Below are positions 54,261-63,747 of a stretch of DNA of 64,000 nucleotides, in pieces. Within the stretch, counting starts at the first letter, position 1. Every line of letters starts with the position of its first letter. Both the position numbers and the translations under genes were made by a program. Origin of the DNA: Campylobacter concisus (lineage in GTDB: Bacteria; Campylobacterota; Campylobacteria; Campylobacterales; Campylobacteraceae); contig NZ_CP049272.1 of assembly GCF_003048775.2 (NCBI RefSeq), positions 62,001-126,000 of the forward strand, written 5' to 3'. A model generated the notes under the pieces. The model worked only from the letters and a program-made list of their open reading frames with translations. It was not told where the DNA came from and made no database searches.

Positions 54261-54796
54261 AGCAATTGGCAATAATCATATTTCTCATAACATCTTTATA
54301 TTCACACGAAGCAAATTGTTTAAATATGTTTGCTGTGATCTTTGATAAAAATACGACCGATGAAAATACTGCTAAATGTATAGAATATTACATAGATGAG
54401 CTTGGGTGTGATGCTAATATAGTCCCAAGTTTCGCTAATGATGGCTCCAATTTACTAGATGCTGCTTATGAAAATAATAAGACTAAAACATTTGACTTAC
54501 TTTTGAATAAAGATATTACGCCAGATAAATGGCTAACTGCAATTATAGCAACAGAATTCCTAGCCTTTTTTAGAGAAAATAGCGATGGCATAAAAGACAA
54601 AAAAGCAAGCCCTGAGCTATTAGAATTTATAAAAACACCGAAATATAAAGAATTTAAAGAAGAGAAATTTAAATTAATCAAAAAACTATTAGATCATGGA
54701 CAAGATCCTTATCATTATGGTTATTTGAGAGTTATATTAAAGATAGTAGGAGATGAAAAAGATTTAGATAAGCTTTTGGAAAGTGAGAAAAGATGA
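54257..54796 (+). CDS. Exported ankyrin-like protein, copy 2 (candidate T6SS immunity)
   Basis: This 179-residue tandem paralogue of the preceding gene has the same signal peptide and N-terminal 40 residues, then more diverged ankyrin-like repeats (NLLDAAYENNKTKTFDLLL; FKLIKKLLDHGQDPYHY). It overlaps vgrG by 4 bp, so copy 1, copy 2 and vgrG are translationally coupled. The coupling to vgrG suggests dependence on the VgrG of this locus. The reading of immunity is inference; an adaptor or accessory role is possible. Confidence 0.65.
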   Translation: MKQLAIIIFLITSLYSHEANCLNMFAVIFDKNTTDENTAKCIEYYIDELGCDANIVPSFANDGSNLLDAAYENNKTKTFDLLLNKDITPDKWLTAIIATEFLAFFRENSDGIKDKKASPELLEFIKTPKYKEFKEEKFKLIKKLLDHGQDPYHYGYLRVILKIVGDEKDLDKLLESEKR

Positions 54797-57654
54797 TGGA
54801 TTTTTTTAACACTAGCAAAAAGAAACTTGATATAAAACATGATAATACAGAACTAAAAAATTTTAATGAAGAAAATAATAAATTTACTAACTCACAAAAT
54901 GCTATTGATACCTTTACTTATCCTTTCTCAAAAATACCAATTATTGGAGAGATTTTTAAAGGAAATGCAGATGCCGCCAAAAATTATATAGATAAAGATG
55001 CCAATCTTAAAGAAAAAATAAATAAAGAAGCTGAACGTGGTGGAATAGAAGAAGAAGTTAATAGATTTTATAATATCAAAGAACCAGAGAAAAAATACTT
55101 TAAAAAACTTAGAGAAGAAGAAAACGAAAAAAGATTGAAAGAGCAACAAATGGACAAAAATTTAACATCACCAACATCATCACTAACCAAGCCTGTCATG
55201 CTAGCATCTGGTAACTCAGTAGCAACAGATGGCTTTGTGGACTACGGCGTATCTAACGATACCTTCTCAACTCTTCAGATAGTAAACGAGTCAAACGATA
55301 AATTTATCGTTACACGTGCAGATATTTATGAAAATTTAGAAAGTATATTTAGAATAGAGTGCTTTGCTTATATAAATTTGGTAAAAAACCCACTTTATGA
55401 AAATTTAGACACTATCTACAATAACGATAAAAGCTACTCAAGCATATATAAATATCTTGATAAAAGTATAAAGCTAAGCATAAAAAGGCCGTCTTCAACA
55501 AATAAAAATATCGTTCCAGATGGTAGCTCAAACGATATGCACTTTAGTGGAATAGTAAGTGATGTAGAGTATCTTGGTGTAGATGATGAGACTAGTACAA
55601 ATATAGATAAAAAATACTTCTTTAAATTTAAGCTAACTTCGCCACTATATAGACTAAGCATAAATAGAGCAAATAGAATTTATACAGACCAGAGCATTTT
55701 AGAAATAGTAAAAGATATTTTAGCTTTTAATAAGCAAAGGCTAACCAAAGAGCTAGACTTCTCAAATATCAAAAATAACTACAACAAAAGAGAATTTATA
55801 GCCCAGTACAATGAGAGCGATCTAGCTTTCATAACAAGACTTTGCCATGATAGTGGTATATATTTTTACGAAGATAATGAAAAAATTTATTTTCATGATA
55901 CATTTATACTAGCTTATAGCAATCAAAATGAAAATTTTACTTCAAGTGATACAAGTAGTAGCAAGGAAGCTAGAAAAGTAAGCTTTAATGTAAATTTGAA
56001 TAATAATCTAGCAACCGAGCATATAAATAAAATAACAAAGAGCGAGACGCTAAAAGCAAATAGCTTTACGCACTCTTTTCAAAATACAGCTTATCCAAAT
56101 GTGCTAGAGAGTAAAAATGAAAAGATATTTGACGAGCAGGTAAATATCTATGATAAGCATATAAATTTAGATGAGTATTCATTTAGTGATACTAGCTTGC
56201 TTGAAGTTAGCACCTACCTTAAGAAACTAAGAAGCGATATGCTTTTAAAAGAATTTACCGCTAGCTCAAATGTATTTGCACTAAATTTAAATGATAATAT
56301 CTCGGTAGCCATTGATGCTAGCAAGGGTGAATATGAGTTTAAAATAATAGCTTTAAAGCATACTTATATTGATGAGAGCGTTTTAGAAAATACTTTAAAT
56401 TTAGGCGATAATGTCCCATTTAAAGATAAAAAATTTATAAGCTCATACACAAACGAGATAAGCATCATTCCAAGTAGTGTAAAATTTGTCCCAAGCTACA
56501 AGCAAAAGCCAAAAGCACCAGACATCACGTTAGGTCTTGTGGTCGGCCAAGATGGACTAAATAGCCAAAATAACACGATCCATACTGATAGCTATGGTAG
56601 GGTAAAGGTGAGATTAAATGCTTTTAGTACGCAAGAGATAATCGATAAAGACGATGCCATCAATGCAAGCTATCACAAGAGTGCTTATCTAAGGGTGATA
56701 ACGCCTATTGCTAGCAATAGCTCAGGCTTTTTTGCCATACCAAGGATCGGCGATGAGGTTATCATCTCGTTTTTACAAAATGACATAGATAACCCAGTAG
56801 TAAGCGGTAGCCTATATAATGCCTCAAATACGCCACTTGTAAATGTAGATAGCAACTATCACCAAACATCTCTTAGCTCAAAGACAATCGGCGCAAATGA
56901 GACCGGTATAAACGAGATCACTTTATCAAATTTAAAAAATAAAGAGCAAATTTATGTAAAAGCAGAAAAGGACTATGACGAGCTTGTAAATAACGACTTC
57001 TCTCAAACAATACTAAACGACAAAAGCTCACAAGTGCATGGAAGTTATACTGAACGAGTAAAAAAAGCCCACATTCAGACGATAGATCTAGCAAAAAATG
57101 TAAATGTCGGAGGCGAGTATCTAACAACAGTTGGACTTTCAAAAGATACAGTAGTTGGTGTCTCAAATACGCTAAATGTAGCTGTTGATAACAATACAAG
57201 AGTAGGTCAAGATAGTCATGAATTTGTAGGACATGATAAATTTGTAGAAGTAAAATCAAATCTTAATACGACCATACATAATGATGAGATGAAAGAGGTA
57301 AAAGGCACAAAAGAGCAGAACATAGATGGTGGCTATAAGCTAAATTCACAAAAAGGCATAAATGAATTTAGTAACGAGCATATTGTGCTTCAGGCAAATA
57401 GCTACATTGATATAAATGCTAAGTCAAATTTCACAACAAAAACAGCTGCCCAGCACACTGAGATTGCTGATTCAAAATTTAGCAATATAGAGACGACTTA
57501 TGAGGTAAATGCCAAAGATAAGATAATCCATCAAGTAGGTAGCACAAAAGTAACGATAGAAGGATCAAGCGTCGTGATAGAAGTAGCTGGCATAAAGGCG
57601 ATATTTGATAGTAGAGGGCTAAGAGTTATTGGTGGAGATATAAAGGCTTTATAA
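54793..57654 (+). CDS. tssI: T6SS spike protein VgrG (TssI) with N-terminal extension
   Basis: The 953 residues are longer than a standard VgrG. The gp27-like part begins only near residue 150 (TLQIVNESNDKFIVTRADIYENLESIFRIECF), followed by the OB-fold/gp5 part (PDITLGLVVGQDGLNSQNNTIHTDSYGRVKVRL, FFAIPRIGDEVIISFLQNDIDNPVVSGSLYN) and the triple-helix needle ending VEVAGIKAIFDSRGLRVIGGD (pieces). The first 150 residues (with YPFSKIPIIGEIFKGNADAAKNY and a charged helix) have no counterpart in ordinary VgrG. There is no C-terminal effector domain. A terminator follows. Confidence 0.9.
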   Translation: MMDFFNTSKKKLDIKHDNTELKNFNEENNKFTNSQNAIDTFTYPFSKIPIIGEIFKGNADAAKNYIDKDANLKEKINKEAERGGIEEEVNRFYNIKEPEKKYFKKLREEENEKRLKEQQMDKNLTSPTSSLTKPVMLASGNSVATDGFVDYGVSNDTFSTLQIVNESNDKFIVTRADIYENLESIFRIECFAYINLVKNPLYENLDTIYNNDKSYSSIYKYLDKSIKLSIKRPSSTNKNIVPDGSSNDMHFSGIVSDVEYLGVDDETSTNIDKKYFFKFKLTSPLYRLSINRANRIYTDQSILEIVKDILAFNKQRLTKELDFSNIKNNYNKREFIAQYNESDLAFITRLCHDSGIYFYEDNEKIYFHDTFILAYSNQNENFTSSDTSSSKEARKVSFNVNLNNNLATEHINKITKSETLKANSFTHSFQNTAYPNVLESKNEKIFDEQVNIYDKHINLDEYSFSDTSLLEVSTYLKKLRSDMLLKEFTASSNVFALNLNDNISVAIDASKGEYEFKIIALKHTYIDESVLENTLNLGDNVPFKDKKFISSYTNEISIIPSSVKFVPSYKQKPKAPDITLGLVVGQDGLNSQNNTIHTDSYGRVKVRLNAFSTQEIIDKDDAINASYHKSAYLRVITPIASNSSGFFAIPRIGDEVIISFLQNDIDNPVVSGSLYNASNTPLVNVDSNYHQTSLSSKTIGANETGINEITLSNLKNKEQIYVKAEKDYDELVNNDFSQTILNDKSSQVHGSYTERVKKAHIQTIDLAKNVNVGGEYLTTVGLSKDTVVGVSNTLNVAVDNNTRVGQDSHEFVGHDKFVEVKSNLNTTIHNDEMKEVKGTKEQNIDGGYKLNSQKGINEFSNEHIVLQANSYIDINAKSNFTTKTAAQHTEIADSKFSNIETTYEVNAKDKIIHQVGSTKVTIEGSSVVIEVAGIKAIFDSRGLRVIGGDIKAL

Positions 57655-57660
57655 GATCAT

Positions 57661-57703
57661 ATTTAAAGACTTACTTTCTATTTTAGTAGGTCTTTAAATT
57701 TTT
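57661..57703 (+). terminator. Terminator at the end of the T6SS cluster
   Basis: The stem TTTAAAGACTTACT/AGTAGGTCTTTAAA (57662-57675/57685-57698), with one G-T pair, a 9-nt loop and a following T5, lies shortly after the vgrG stop. Confidence 0.7.
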
Positions 57704-57878
57704 AAATAAAATCAATTTCTACTAAAATTAATGCTAAGAATTTTAAAGGCAAAGGCTAAATTTTAGGGCTACGATAAAAGATAGTCACACAAATATTTCA
57801 CATGGTACAATAGACAAGCCCTTCTAAAATTTATATAATTCATTCAAAATTTAAAATACTATAAACAATAAGGAGAAC

Positions 57879-60713
57879 ATGATGGCTAAAGAAGCCGGAG
57901 TAGTTAAAAGCGTAAATGGAGGAATAGCAAGAGCACTTAATGACTTAACAGGAGAGGTAAGACAATTAAGTGTAGGAGATATTGTATACCAAGGTGAAAA
58001 GATAGTTACAGAGGGTTCTAACTCTAAAGTAACAATAACTCAAACTGATGGTAAAGATATAACCTTAATAGGTAAAGATACTCTAACTCTAGATCAAGAC
58101 TCTAACAATAACGAAACAGTAGCTGATATCTCAGCTTTACAACAAGCCATCTTAAAAGGAACAGATCTTAATGCTCTAGAAGAAACTGCTGCAGGTGGTC
58201 CACAAGCAGGTGGTAATGGTGGAGATGGCGTAAGCTTATCTTCTACTAGCTTTGCAGAAGGAGGCCACATTAGTAACATAAATGCTAATGTAGGAAGCAT
58301 AGATGCTTTATCTCTAGCAGCAGGTGGAGATAATAGCTTTGGTGTAAGTGGTGGAAGTGCTGTTGGGGCTGGAGCAATAGAACCTACTTTACCAGCAGGA
58401 AGTATAAAAATTCCTTTGTCAGCGTATGTAGGAGAGAGCACATCTTCTAGACTATTAGCTTCATTTTATAACTCTATACCTAATGGATATCATGTATATA
58501 GACATACTGATGGTAGAGATTATCTAACTCCTGATGATCCTACTACTCCTAGTGCATTCCAACACAAAGACGGTTGGTATGTAAGCAATGATGGTAAACT
58601 AGCTATTGGTCAAGATGATGCTAAAGACCTAGCAGTAACTAGCACAGCAAAAGCTTCAAACTATCCAGATGATGGCTCAGTAGCTAAGATAGTAAATCCT
58701 AATCCAAGTTTAAGAGTGTTTGGATCGGATAATATAGATAATATAACCGTAGACGGTGCACAAATAGCGTCTGTGCTTGGAGGAGTTGGAAACGATAACG
58801 TTGATCTCAAAAACGGTGCCAAAGTCTTTGGCGTTTCCGGCGGTTCAGGAAGCGATAATATAACCGTAGAGGGTGGCTCAAAAGTAGATACATTACTAGG
58901 TGATAATAAAACTAAAAATGATGTACATGAAAAAGCATATCAAGCAAGCCAAGGAAAAAATATAGATATAGAAGATAACGGTGCTGCTGGTGATACCATA
59001 AAAGTAAGCGGAAACGGAACGCAGGTCAGATTCATAGGCGCCGGCAACGGAGACGACGATATAACCGTGGATAAAGGCGCAAAAGTAGGTCTTATACAGG
59101 CCGACGAAGGAAACGATAAGGTAACCGTAAGCGATAGCGGAACTTACGTTAGCGGTATAAACGGTAGAGGCGGCGATGACGAGATATTGGTAGAAAAAGG
59201 CGCTAAAGTAGACGGTATAGTCGGAAGATGGGGTAACGATAAGATAACCGTAAAAGATACCGGTACCGTCGTAACCGAAAACATAGAAGGCAACGAAGAT
59301 AGCGATACTATTAAAATTTTAGACGGCGCAAAAGTAAAAGGATACGTTAGTGGCGGACGCGGCGAAAGCCCTAGCATATATGGCGGAGCTGCAGATTCTG
59401 ATAAGGATAACATTACTGTTGAAAACTCTACTGTTGAGGGAGTTGTAGAAGGCGGTATATGGGGCGGCAATGATGAAATGAAAATTAAAAATTCTCATAT
59501 AGGCGGAATATCCGGCGGAAACGGCGAAAATAAGATAGATATTTCAAATGTTACTAATTTAGATGCAAAGACTGTTTGGGGTAATAAATTTAAGGATATC
59601 ATAAATATTGACGGAACGCTCATAAATTCCGAAATTAAAACAATTGAGGGCGAAGATATCGTTAATATTAACGCTGGAGCGACAATAAATAAGATCGATA
59701 TAAATACGGGAGCTGACAAAGATACTGTAAATATCAATGCTAATATTACTGCTGATGTTGGCAATCAATCAAATATTATGACCGAGGGTGGCATAGATAA
59801 AGTAAATATCGCTAGCGGGGTAACGCTCACTAGCACCGTTATTAATACCGGTGCCGGCGAGGAGACTATAAAAATTAACGACGGCAAAACAGCCAACGGC
59901 GATCGTATAGTATTTGATAGCTCTTCTTTAAATACTGGAGCGGATAACGATATAGTAGAGGTTACTAATACCACGTTTATGAATAGTAATAATAGAGGTT
60001 TATCTGAGTTAAGAACAGACGACGGCGACGATAGAATTACTATAAAAGAGGGAACCATATTCCAAGATGCGTCTTATGTATTTGCTGGAAATGGCAATGA
60101 TACTATAACGCTAGAGAGCGGCGCTAAATTTATCGGCGGTAACGTATATGCACATGATGGCGACGATAAGGTATATGTTAACGGAGCAGAATTTACAAAT
60201 GGTGGCGTAAACGGCGGAGCAGGTGATGATGAAATTTACATTAACGATGGTTCAAAATTTGATAATGGCAACATAAGGACCGAAACCGGAAATGATAAGA
60301 TATTTATCAACAAAGGTGCAAACTTAATGAATAATACAGTTGTCGAAGCTGGAGCAGGCGACGATGAGATCACGATCGAAAAGGGTGCAATCTTGAATGA
60401 TACAAAAATCGACGGCGGAGCCGGATTTGATACATTAAAAGTAGCTGACAATAGCATAGACTTTAGTCATGTTAAAAATATCGAAAAACTAGATATGACT
60501 AATGGAGAAAAGACAACCTTAACTCTTACAGCTGGCAATGTTCAAGATATATTACGTGATAGTAACGAGAATAAGCTAAAAATAGATGGTGATAGCAATG
60601 ATGAGCTTACTCTTGGAAGTAGCTGGACTAAAGGTGCTAGTTCTGGTGGTTATACTACTTATACTAGTGGTACAACTACAATCGAAGTTCAAGATCAAAT
60701 ACACGTACTTTAA
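57879..60713 (+). CDS. Large repetitive secreted adhesin with N-terminal retention module
   Basis: This 944-residue protein has a retention-module N-terminus (GVVKSVNGGIARALNDLTGE, VGDIVYQGEKIVTE) and no Sec signal, as for type I-secreted giant adhesins that stay plugged in the outer membrane. A Gly-rich linker (residues about 105-165) follows, then about 25 repeats of 20-25 residues of the form GGxGNDxIxVxxGAKVxG, a parallel beta-roll resembling RTX nonapeptides, and a C-terminal domain (..SGTTTIEVQDQIHVL) that probably holds the export signal. The central repeats are clearly more GC-rich in DNA than both ends. The secretion ATPase and TolC-type partners are not in the window. The start follows AAGGAGAAC. 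Confidence 0.75.
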   Translation: MMAKEAGVVKSVNGGIARALNDLTGEVRQLSVGDIVYQGEKIVTEGSNSKVTITQTDGKDITLIGKDTLTLDQDSNNNETVADISALQQAILKGTDLNALEETAAGGPQAGGNGGDGVSLSSTSFAEGGHISNINANVGSIDALSLAAGGDNSFGVSGGSAVGAGAIEPTLPAGSIKIPLSAYVGESTSSRLLASFYNSIPNGYHVYRHTDGRDYLTPDDPTTPSAFQHKDGWYVSNDGKLAIGQDDAKDLAVTSTAKASNYPDDGSVAKIVNPNPSLRVFGSDNIDNITVDGAQIASVLGGVGNDNVDLKNGAKVFGVSGGSGSDNITVEGGSKVDTLLGDNKTKNDVHEKAYQASQGKNIDIEDNGAAGDTIKVSGNGTQVRFIGAGNGDDDITVDKGAKVGLIQADEGNDKVTVSDSGTYVSGINGRGGDDEILVEKGAKVDGIVGRWGNDKITVKDTGTVVTENIEGNEDSDTIKILDGAKVKGYVSGGRGESPSIYGGAADSDKDNITVENSTVEGVVEGGIWGGNDEMKIKNSHIGGISGGNGENKIDISNVTNLDAKTVWGNKFKDIINIDGTLINSEIKTIEGEDIVNINAGATINKIDINTGADKDTVNINANITADVGNQSNIMTEGGIDKVNIASGVTLTSTVINTGAGEETIKINDGKTANGDRIVFDSSSLNTGADNDIVEVTNTTFMNSNNRGLSELRTDDGDDRITIKEGTIFQDASYVFAGNGNDTITLESGAKFIGGNVYAHDGDDKVYVNGAEFTNGGVNGGAGDDEIYINDGSKFDNGNIRTETGNDKIFINKGANLMNNTVVEAGAGDDEITIEKGAILNDTKIDGGAGFDTLKVADNSIDFSHVKNIEKLDMTNGEKTTLTLTAGNVQDILRDSNENKLKIDGDSNDELTLGSSWTKGASSGGYTTYTSGTTTIEVQDQIHVL

Positions 60714-60727
60714 TATCTATACTTTTA

Positions 60728-60752
60728 ATCCCAAAGGAAATTCCTTTGGGAT
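60728..60752 (+). terminator. Terminator after the adhesin gene
   Basis: The perfect 12-bp arms ATCCCAAAGGAA/TTCCTTTGGGAT leave one central base (so a 3-5 nt loop in RNA), followed by a T-rich stretch. Confidence 0.7.
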
Positions 60753-60909
60753 ATTCTTTCATATCATTAAATTTTTATAAGTGTTTATCTTTTTAATCTA
60801 TGTAAAATGACTTTCTGTCTATTTTTGTATAAATTTACAAATGCCTAATAATAGTTTTTATGGCTTATGGCCTGGTAAAAGCTATTATAAAGACCTAAGC
60901 ACTCTATAA

Positions 60910-61686
60910 TTAATCGATATTCCACCTAACCAGCAACCTCCTTTTATCTTCGACGTTTAAATTTATAAAATCGATACCGAAGAGTTTCGTTAAATTTTCA
61001 CCCTTTAGAATTTGACCCGTCGCGCCGAATTCATATCCTAAGGGACCGTTTAATAGCAAGGTTTTATCCGCCGCCGCAAGCGCGTGATCGGGATGATGCG
61101 AGGTAAAGATCACGCAGGTCTTTTGCTCGCTATTTAGCCTTTTGATTAGGCTTAAAACGGCGTTTTGATGAAAGACGTCGAGGTACGACGTAGGCTCGTC
61201 CATGACGAGAATTTTAGGCCGTAGTACTAGCGAGCGAGCTATAAGCGCCAGCTGCATCATGCCGCCGCTTAGCTCGTCTACATTTAAATTTAAATACTCG
61301 CTAACGCCCGCTATGCTTGCGGCTTCCTCAGCCATCGCCCTATCCTCTGCGCTCGGTCTTGAAAACGTACCGACGTTTGCGTTTACGCCCATTAAAATCA
61401 GATCTTTTACCTTAAAGCTAAAAGCGATATTTTCGCTTTGGGGCACGTATCCTATGAACTTGGCGCGTTCTTTGCCGCCAAGAGAGGCATGATCGCGGTC
61501 ATCGATCAAAATTCGGCCGTCTTTTGCTTTTAAAAGCCCTAAAATAATCTTTAAAAAAGTAGATTTGCCTATGCCGTTTGGACCCAAAATCGCAAGCGTT
61601 TCGCCGCTTTTTAGGCTAAGGCTCAAATTTTGCAAAATTTGCTTACGCTCGTAAGAAAAGCTTAAATTTTCTACGCTTAAGACCAT
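60910..61686 (-). CDS. Iron/heme-type ABC importer, ATP-binding protein
   Basis: This 258-residue protein is a FecE/BtuD-class ATPase: Walker A GPNGIGKST, Q-loop YVPQSE, signature LSGGMMQLALIARSL, Walker B KILVMDEP, D-loop SYLD and switch TSHHPDHAL. It ends in the operon order binding protein, permease, ATPase. It overlaps the permease gene by 10 bp. The substrate is likely an iron complex, heme or cobalamin, judged by class. Confidence 0.9.
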   Translation of the reverse strand: MVLSVENLSFSYERKQILQNLSLSLKSGETLAILGPNGIGKSTFLKIILGLLKAKDGRILIDDRDHASLGGKERAKFIGYVPQSENIAFSFKVKDLILMGVNANVGTFSRPSAEDRAMAEEAASIAGVSEYLNLNVDELSGGMMQLALIARSLVLRPKILVMDEPTSYLDVFHQNAVLSLIKRLNSEQKTCVIFTSHHPDHALAAADKTLLLNGPLGYEFGATGQILKGENLTKLFGIDFINLNVEDKRRLLVRWNID

Positions 61687-62639
61687 CTTTTGCCCTTTTT
61701 AACGATGATAACGCCGATCATCGGAGCTCCTATAAGCGCGGTTAGGATACTTAGCGGGATTTCAGCCGAGCTCACGCTTCTAGCCGCGACGTCGGTTAGC
61801 ATCAAAAATATCCCGCCTAAAATCGCAGAAATCGGAACTAGCTGCGAGTTATCGGAACCGTAAATCAGTCTCGTAACATGCGGCATCAAAAGCCCGACCC
61901 AGCCGATGATACCGGCGATGGCTACGCTTGCGGCCGTTATCAGTGTGGCAAGTACGATAAAGATAAAGCCTAAAAATTTACTCTCGCCCAAAATGCTTGC
62001 GTGTTCGCCGCCTAGGGATAAAATATTTAGCTTCCAGCCCATTAGGCTCAAAAGCACGAGCCCGCTAACGCAAACGGGAGCAAGAGCTGCTACGTCGCTC
62101 CAAGATATGGCACTTAGGCTTCCCATCAGCCAATATACGATGCTAGGTAGCTTTTCTTGCGTGTCGGCCACGTATTTGACAACCGAGATTAGCGCCTCGA
62201 ATATCGCGCCCGTGATGATGCCCGCAAGCACCAGCATGAGCTTTGAGTTTTTGTTTGCCAAAACGCCCAGGGCGTAAGCTATCATGACGGCTAGAAATCC
62301 GAAAACGAAAGCGCCTATTTGCGTGGCTACGGGATTACCGAAAGCTAAAATGCAAACTACCGCGCCAAACCCCGCTCCGCTACCTACGCCGAGAATATTG
62401 GGGCTTACCAAAGGATTTGCAAACATCGCCTGAAATATCACGCCCGCCGCGCTAAGGCTAGCGCCTATCAAAAACGCCGCTATCAGCCTTGGTAGGCGCA
62501 GGTCAAATATCAAAGCGTAAAGCGTCTCTTTGTCGTTTTGATAATAGTCAATTAGCCCCTCAAGCGAAATCCTACCTGCAAGCAGCGAAAAAACGACCGC
62601 AAAGGCTAGAAAAAGCGATAAAAACAGATATTTTTTCAT
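61677..62639 (-). CDS. Iron/heme-type ABC importer, FecCD-family permease
   Basis: This 320-residue protein has about 9-10 transmembrane helices. FecCD motifs are LRLPRLIAAFLIGASLSAAGVIFQAMFANPLVSPNILGVGSGAGFGA (pieces), GIIGWVGLLMPHVTRLI and the C-terminal EIPLSILTALIGAPMIGVIIV. The ATG overlaps the last base of the binding-protein stop (TAATG), so translation is coupled. Confidence 0.9.
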   Translation of the reverse strand: MKKYLFLSLFLAFAVVFSLLAGRISLEGLIDYYQNDKETLYALIFDLRLPRLIAAFLIGASLSAAGVIFQAMFANPLVSPNILGVGSGAGFGAVVCILAFGNPVATQIGAFVFGFLAVMIAYALGVLANKNSKLMLVLAGIITGAIFEALISVVKYVADTQEKLPSIVYWLMGSLSAISWSDVAALAPVCVSGLVLLSLMGWKLNILSLGGEHASILGESKFLGFIFIVLATLITAASVAIAGIIGWVGLLMPHVTRLIYGSDNSQLVPISAILGGIFLMLTDVAARSVSSAEIPLSILTALIGAPMIGVIIVKKGKRWS

Positions 62640-63673
62640 TATCTAAAAAGCTCGTAAAATTTACTCTCTCCGTTTAGATCAAAGCGTAAAATTTGAGCTA
62701 TCTCATCGCCGCTTAGATCGTAGTCGTAGAGCAACTTGTAGCTCTTTTTCATCTCGTCTTTTAAATTTATATGCGCCTGCCCCGAAAACAGCACGCTAAA
62801 CCACGCCCAGCCCAGGTGCGATTCGCCCGTAGGCGGCTCCCACATATCGCCTCCCAGAGGCATTTTATAGACGGCTTTTTGCTTGACGGCTTTTACGTTT
62901 TTTAAAATTTTATCGTTAAAAAAGTCCCGCGGAGTTAGCTCGTCAAAGTTGCTAAGCAAGATAACGTCCGGATTTTGCGCGAGGATTTCTTCTTTATTTA
63001 AAATTCTAAATCCCCCGAAATTCGCCGCGTTCGCTCCGCCGCTTAGTTTTATCTCGTAGTCGAAATACGTCCCGCCGCCCGCGGCCTCGTAGCTTTTATC
63101 CCTGCCGAATATAAAAAGAACCTTCGGTTTTTTACTAAGCCCTTTTACGAAATTTTCGATCTTAGCTCTAAGCTCGGCTCTGTTTTGTAAAATTTGCTCC
63201 GCTCTTTGCTCTTTTTCGTAAATTTTACCCAGCATCGCAAACCAAAAAAGAGGATCTTCCTCCGTGCCGCTTAAATTTACCAAAGCTACGTTTAGCCCTA
63301 CTTTTCGCATCGGTTCGATGATCTTTTCGCCTCTCATGCCCCACTGCACGACTAGATCCGGAGATAGTTTTAGCAGCTCCTCGATATTTGGAGTAAAATC
63401 CTCTCCTATACCGCCTGCCGGGATACTAGCCGCGCCTTTTATCATTTTTCCGAGCATTCCGCGCTCGATGTTTTTCTTGGCTATCGGATGGACGGAGGCT
63501 AGGCGAGATACGTTGTTTTCGACGCTAAGAGAAAACGAAGCCAGCGGCACCGGAAACAGCGCTACGCTCTTAACGGAGCGGTCGAAGCGAAGCTTATTGC
63601 CGTTTTGATCGGTAAATTCAAGCGCGCCCAGCGTCGCGGCTAGTAACAATAAAGCAGGTATGATTTTTCTCAA
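62639..63673 (-). CDS. Iron/heme-type ABC importer, periplasmic binding protein
   Basis: This 344-residue protein has a signal peptide (RKIIPALLLLAATLGALEF). It starts at TTG with AAGGATCAAAT upstream. The class III binding-protein fold shows ALFPVPLASFSLSVENNVSRLASV, NIEELLKLSPDLVVQWG, then ILAQNPDVILLSNFDELTP and VYKMPLGGDMWEPPTGESHLGW. It delivers the metal complex to the FecCD-type permease. It lies directly downstream of a TonB-dependent receptor gene on the same strand, so all four form an uptake locus. Confidence 0.85.
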   Translation of the reverse strand: MRKIIPALLLLAATLGALEFTDQNGNKLRFDRSVKSVALFPVPLASFSLSVENNVSRLASVHPIAKKNIERGMLGKMIKGAASIPAGGIGEDFTPNIEELLKLSPDLVVQWGMRGEKIIEPMRKVGLNVALVNLSGTEEDPLFWFAMLGKIYEKEQRAEQILQNRAELRAKIENFVKGLSKKPKVLFIFGRDKSYEAAGGGTYFDYEIKLSGGANAANFGGFRILNKEEILAQNPDVILLSNFDELTPRDFFNDKILKNVKAVKQKAVYKMPLGGDMWEPPTGESHLGWAWFSVLFSGQAHINLKDEMKKSYKLLYDYDLSGDEIAQILRFDLNGESKFYELFR

Positions 63674-63747
63674 ATTTGATCCTTAAATTTGTAAATTTTA
63701 GGGTCTTTGAGCGAGCCGGTTTAAAACCCGCTCGGCAAATTTAAATT

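Noticed and set aside
58730-60450. Regularly spaced repeats that could be mistaken for a CRISPR array
   Set aside because: The repeats are coding, imperfect and of varying length, with GGxGNDxIxV periodicity in one long frame; no cas genes are present.
58094-60457. Several long minus-strand ORFs opposite the adhesin gene
   Set aside because: They are antisense to the repetitive coding DNA, have Pro/Ser/Leu-rich low-complexity products and no ribosome binding sites.
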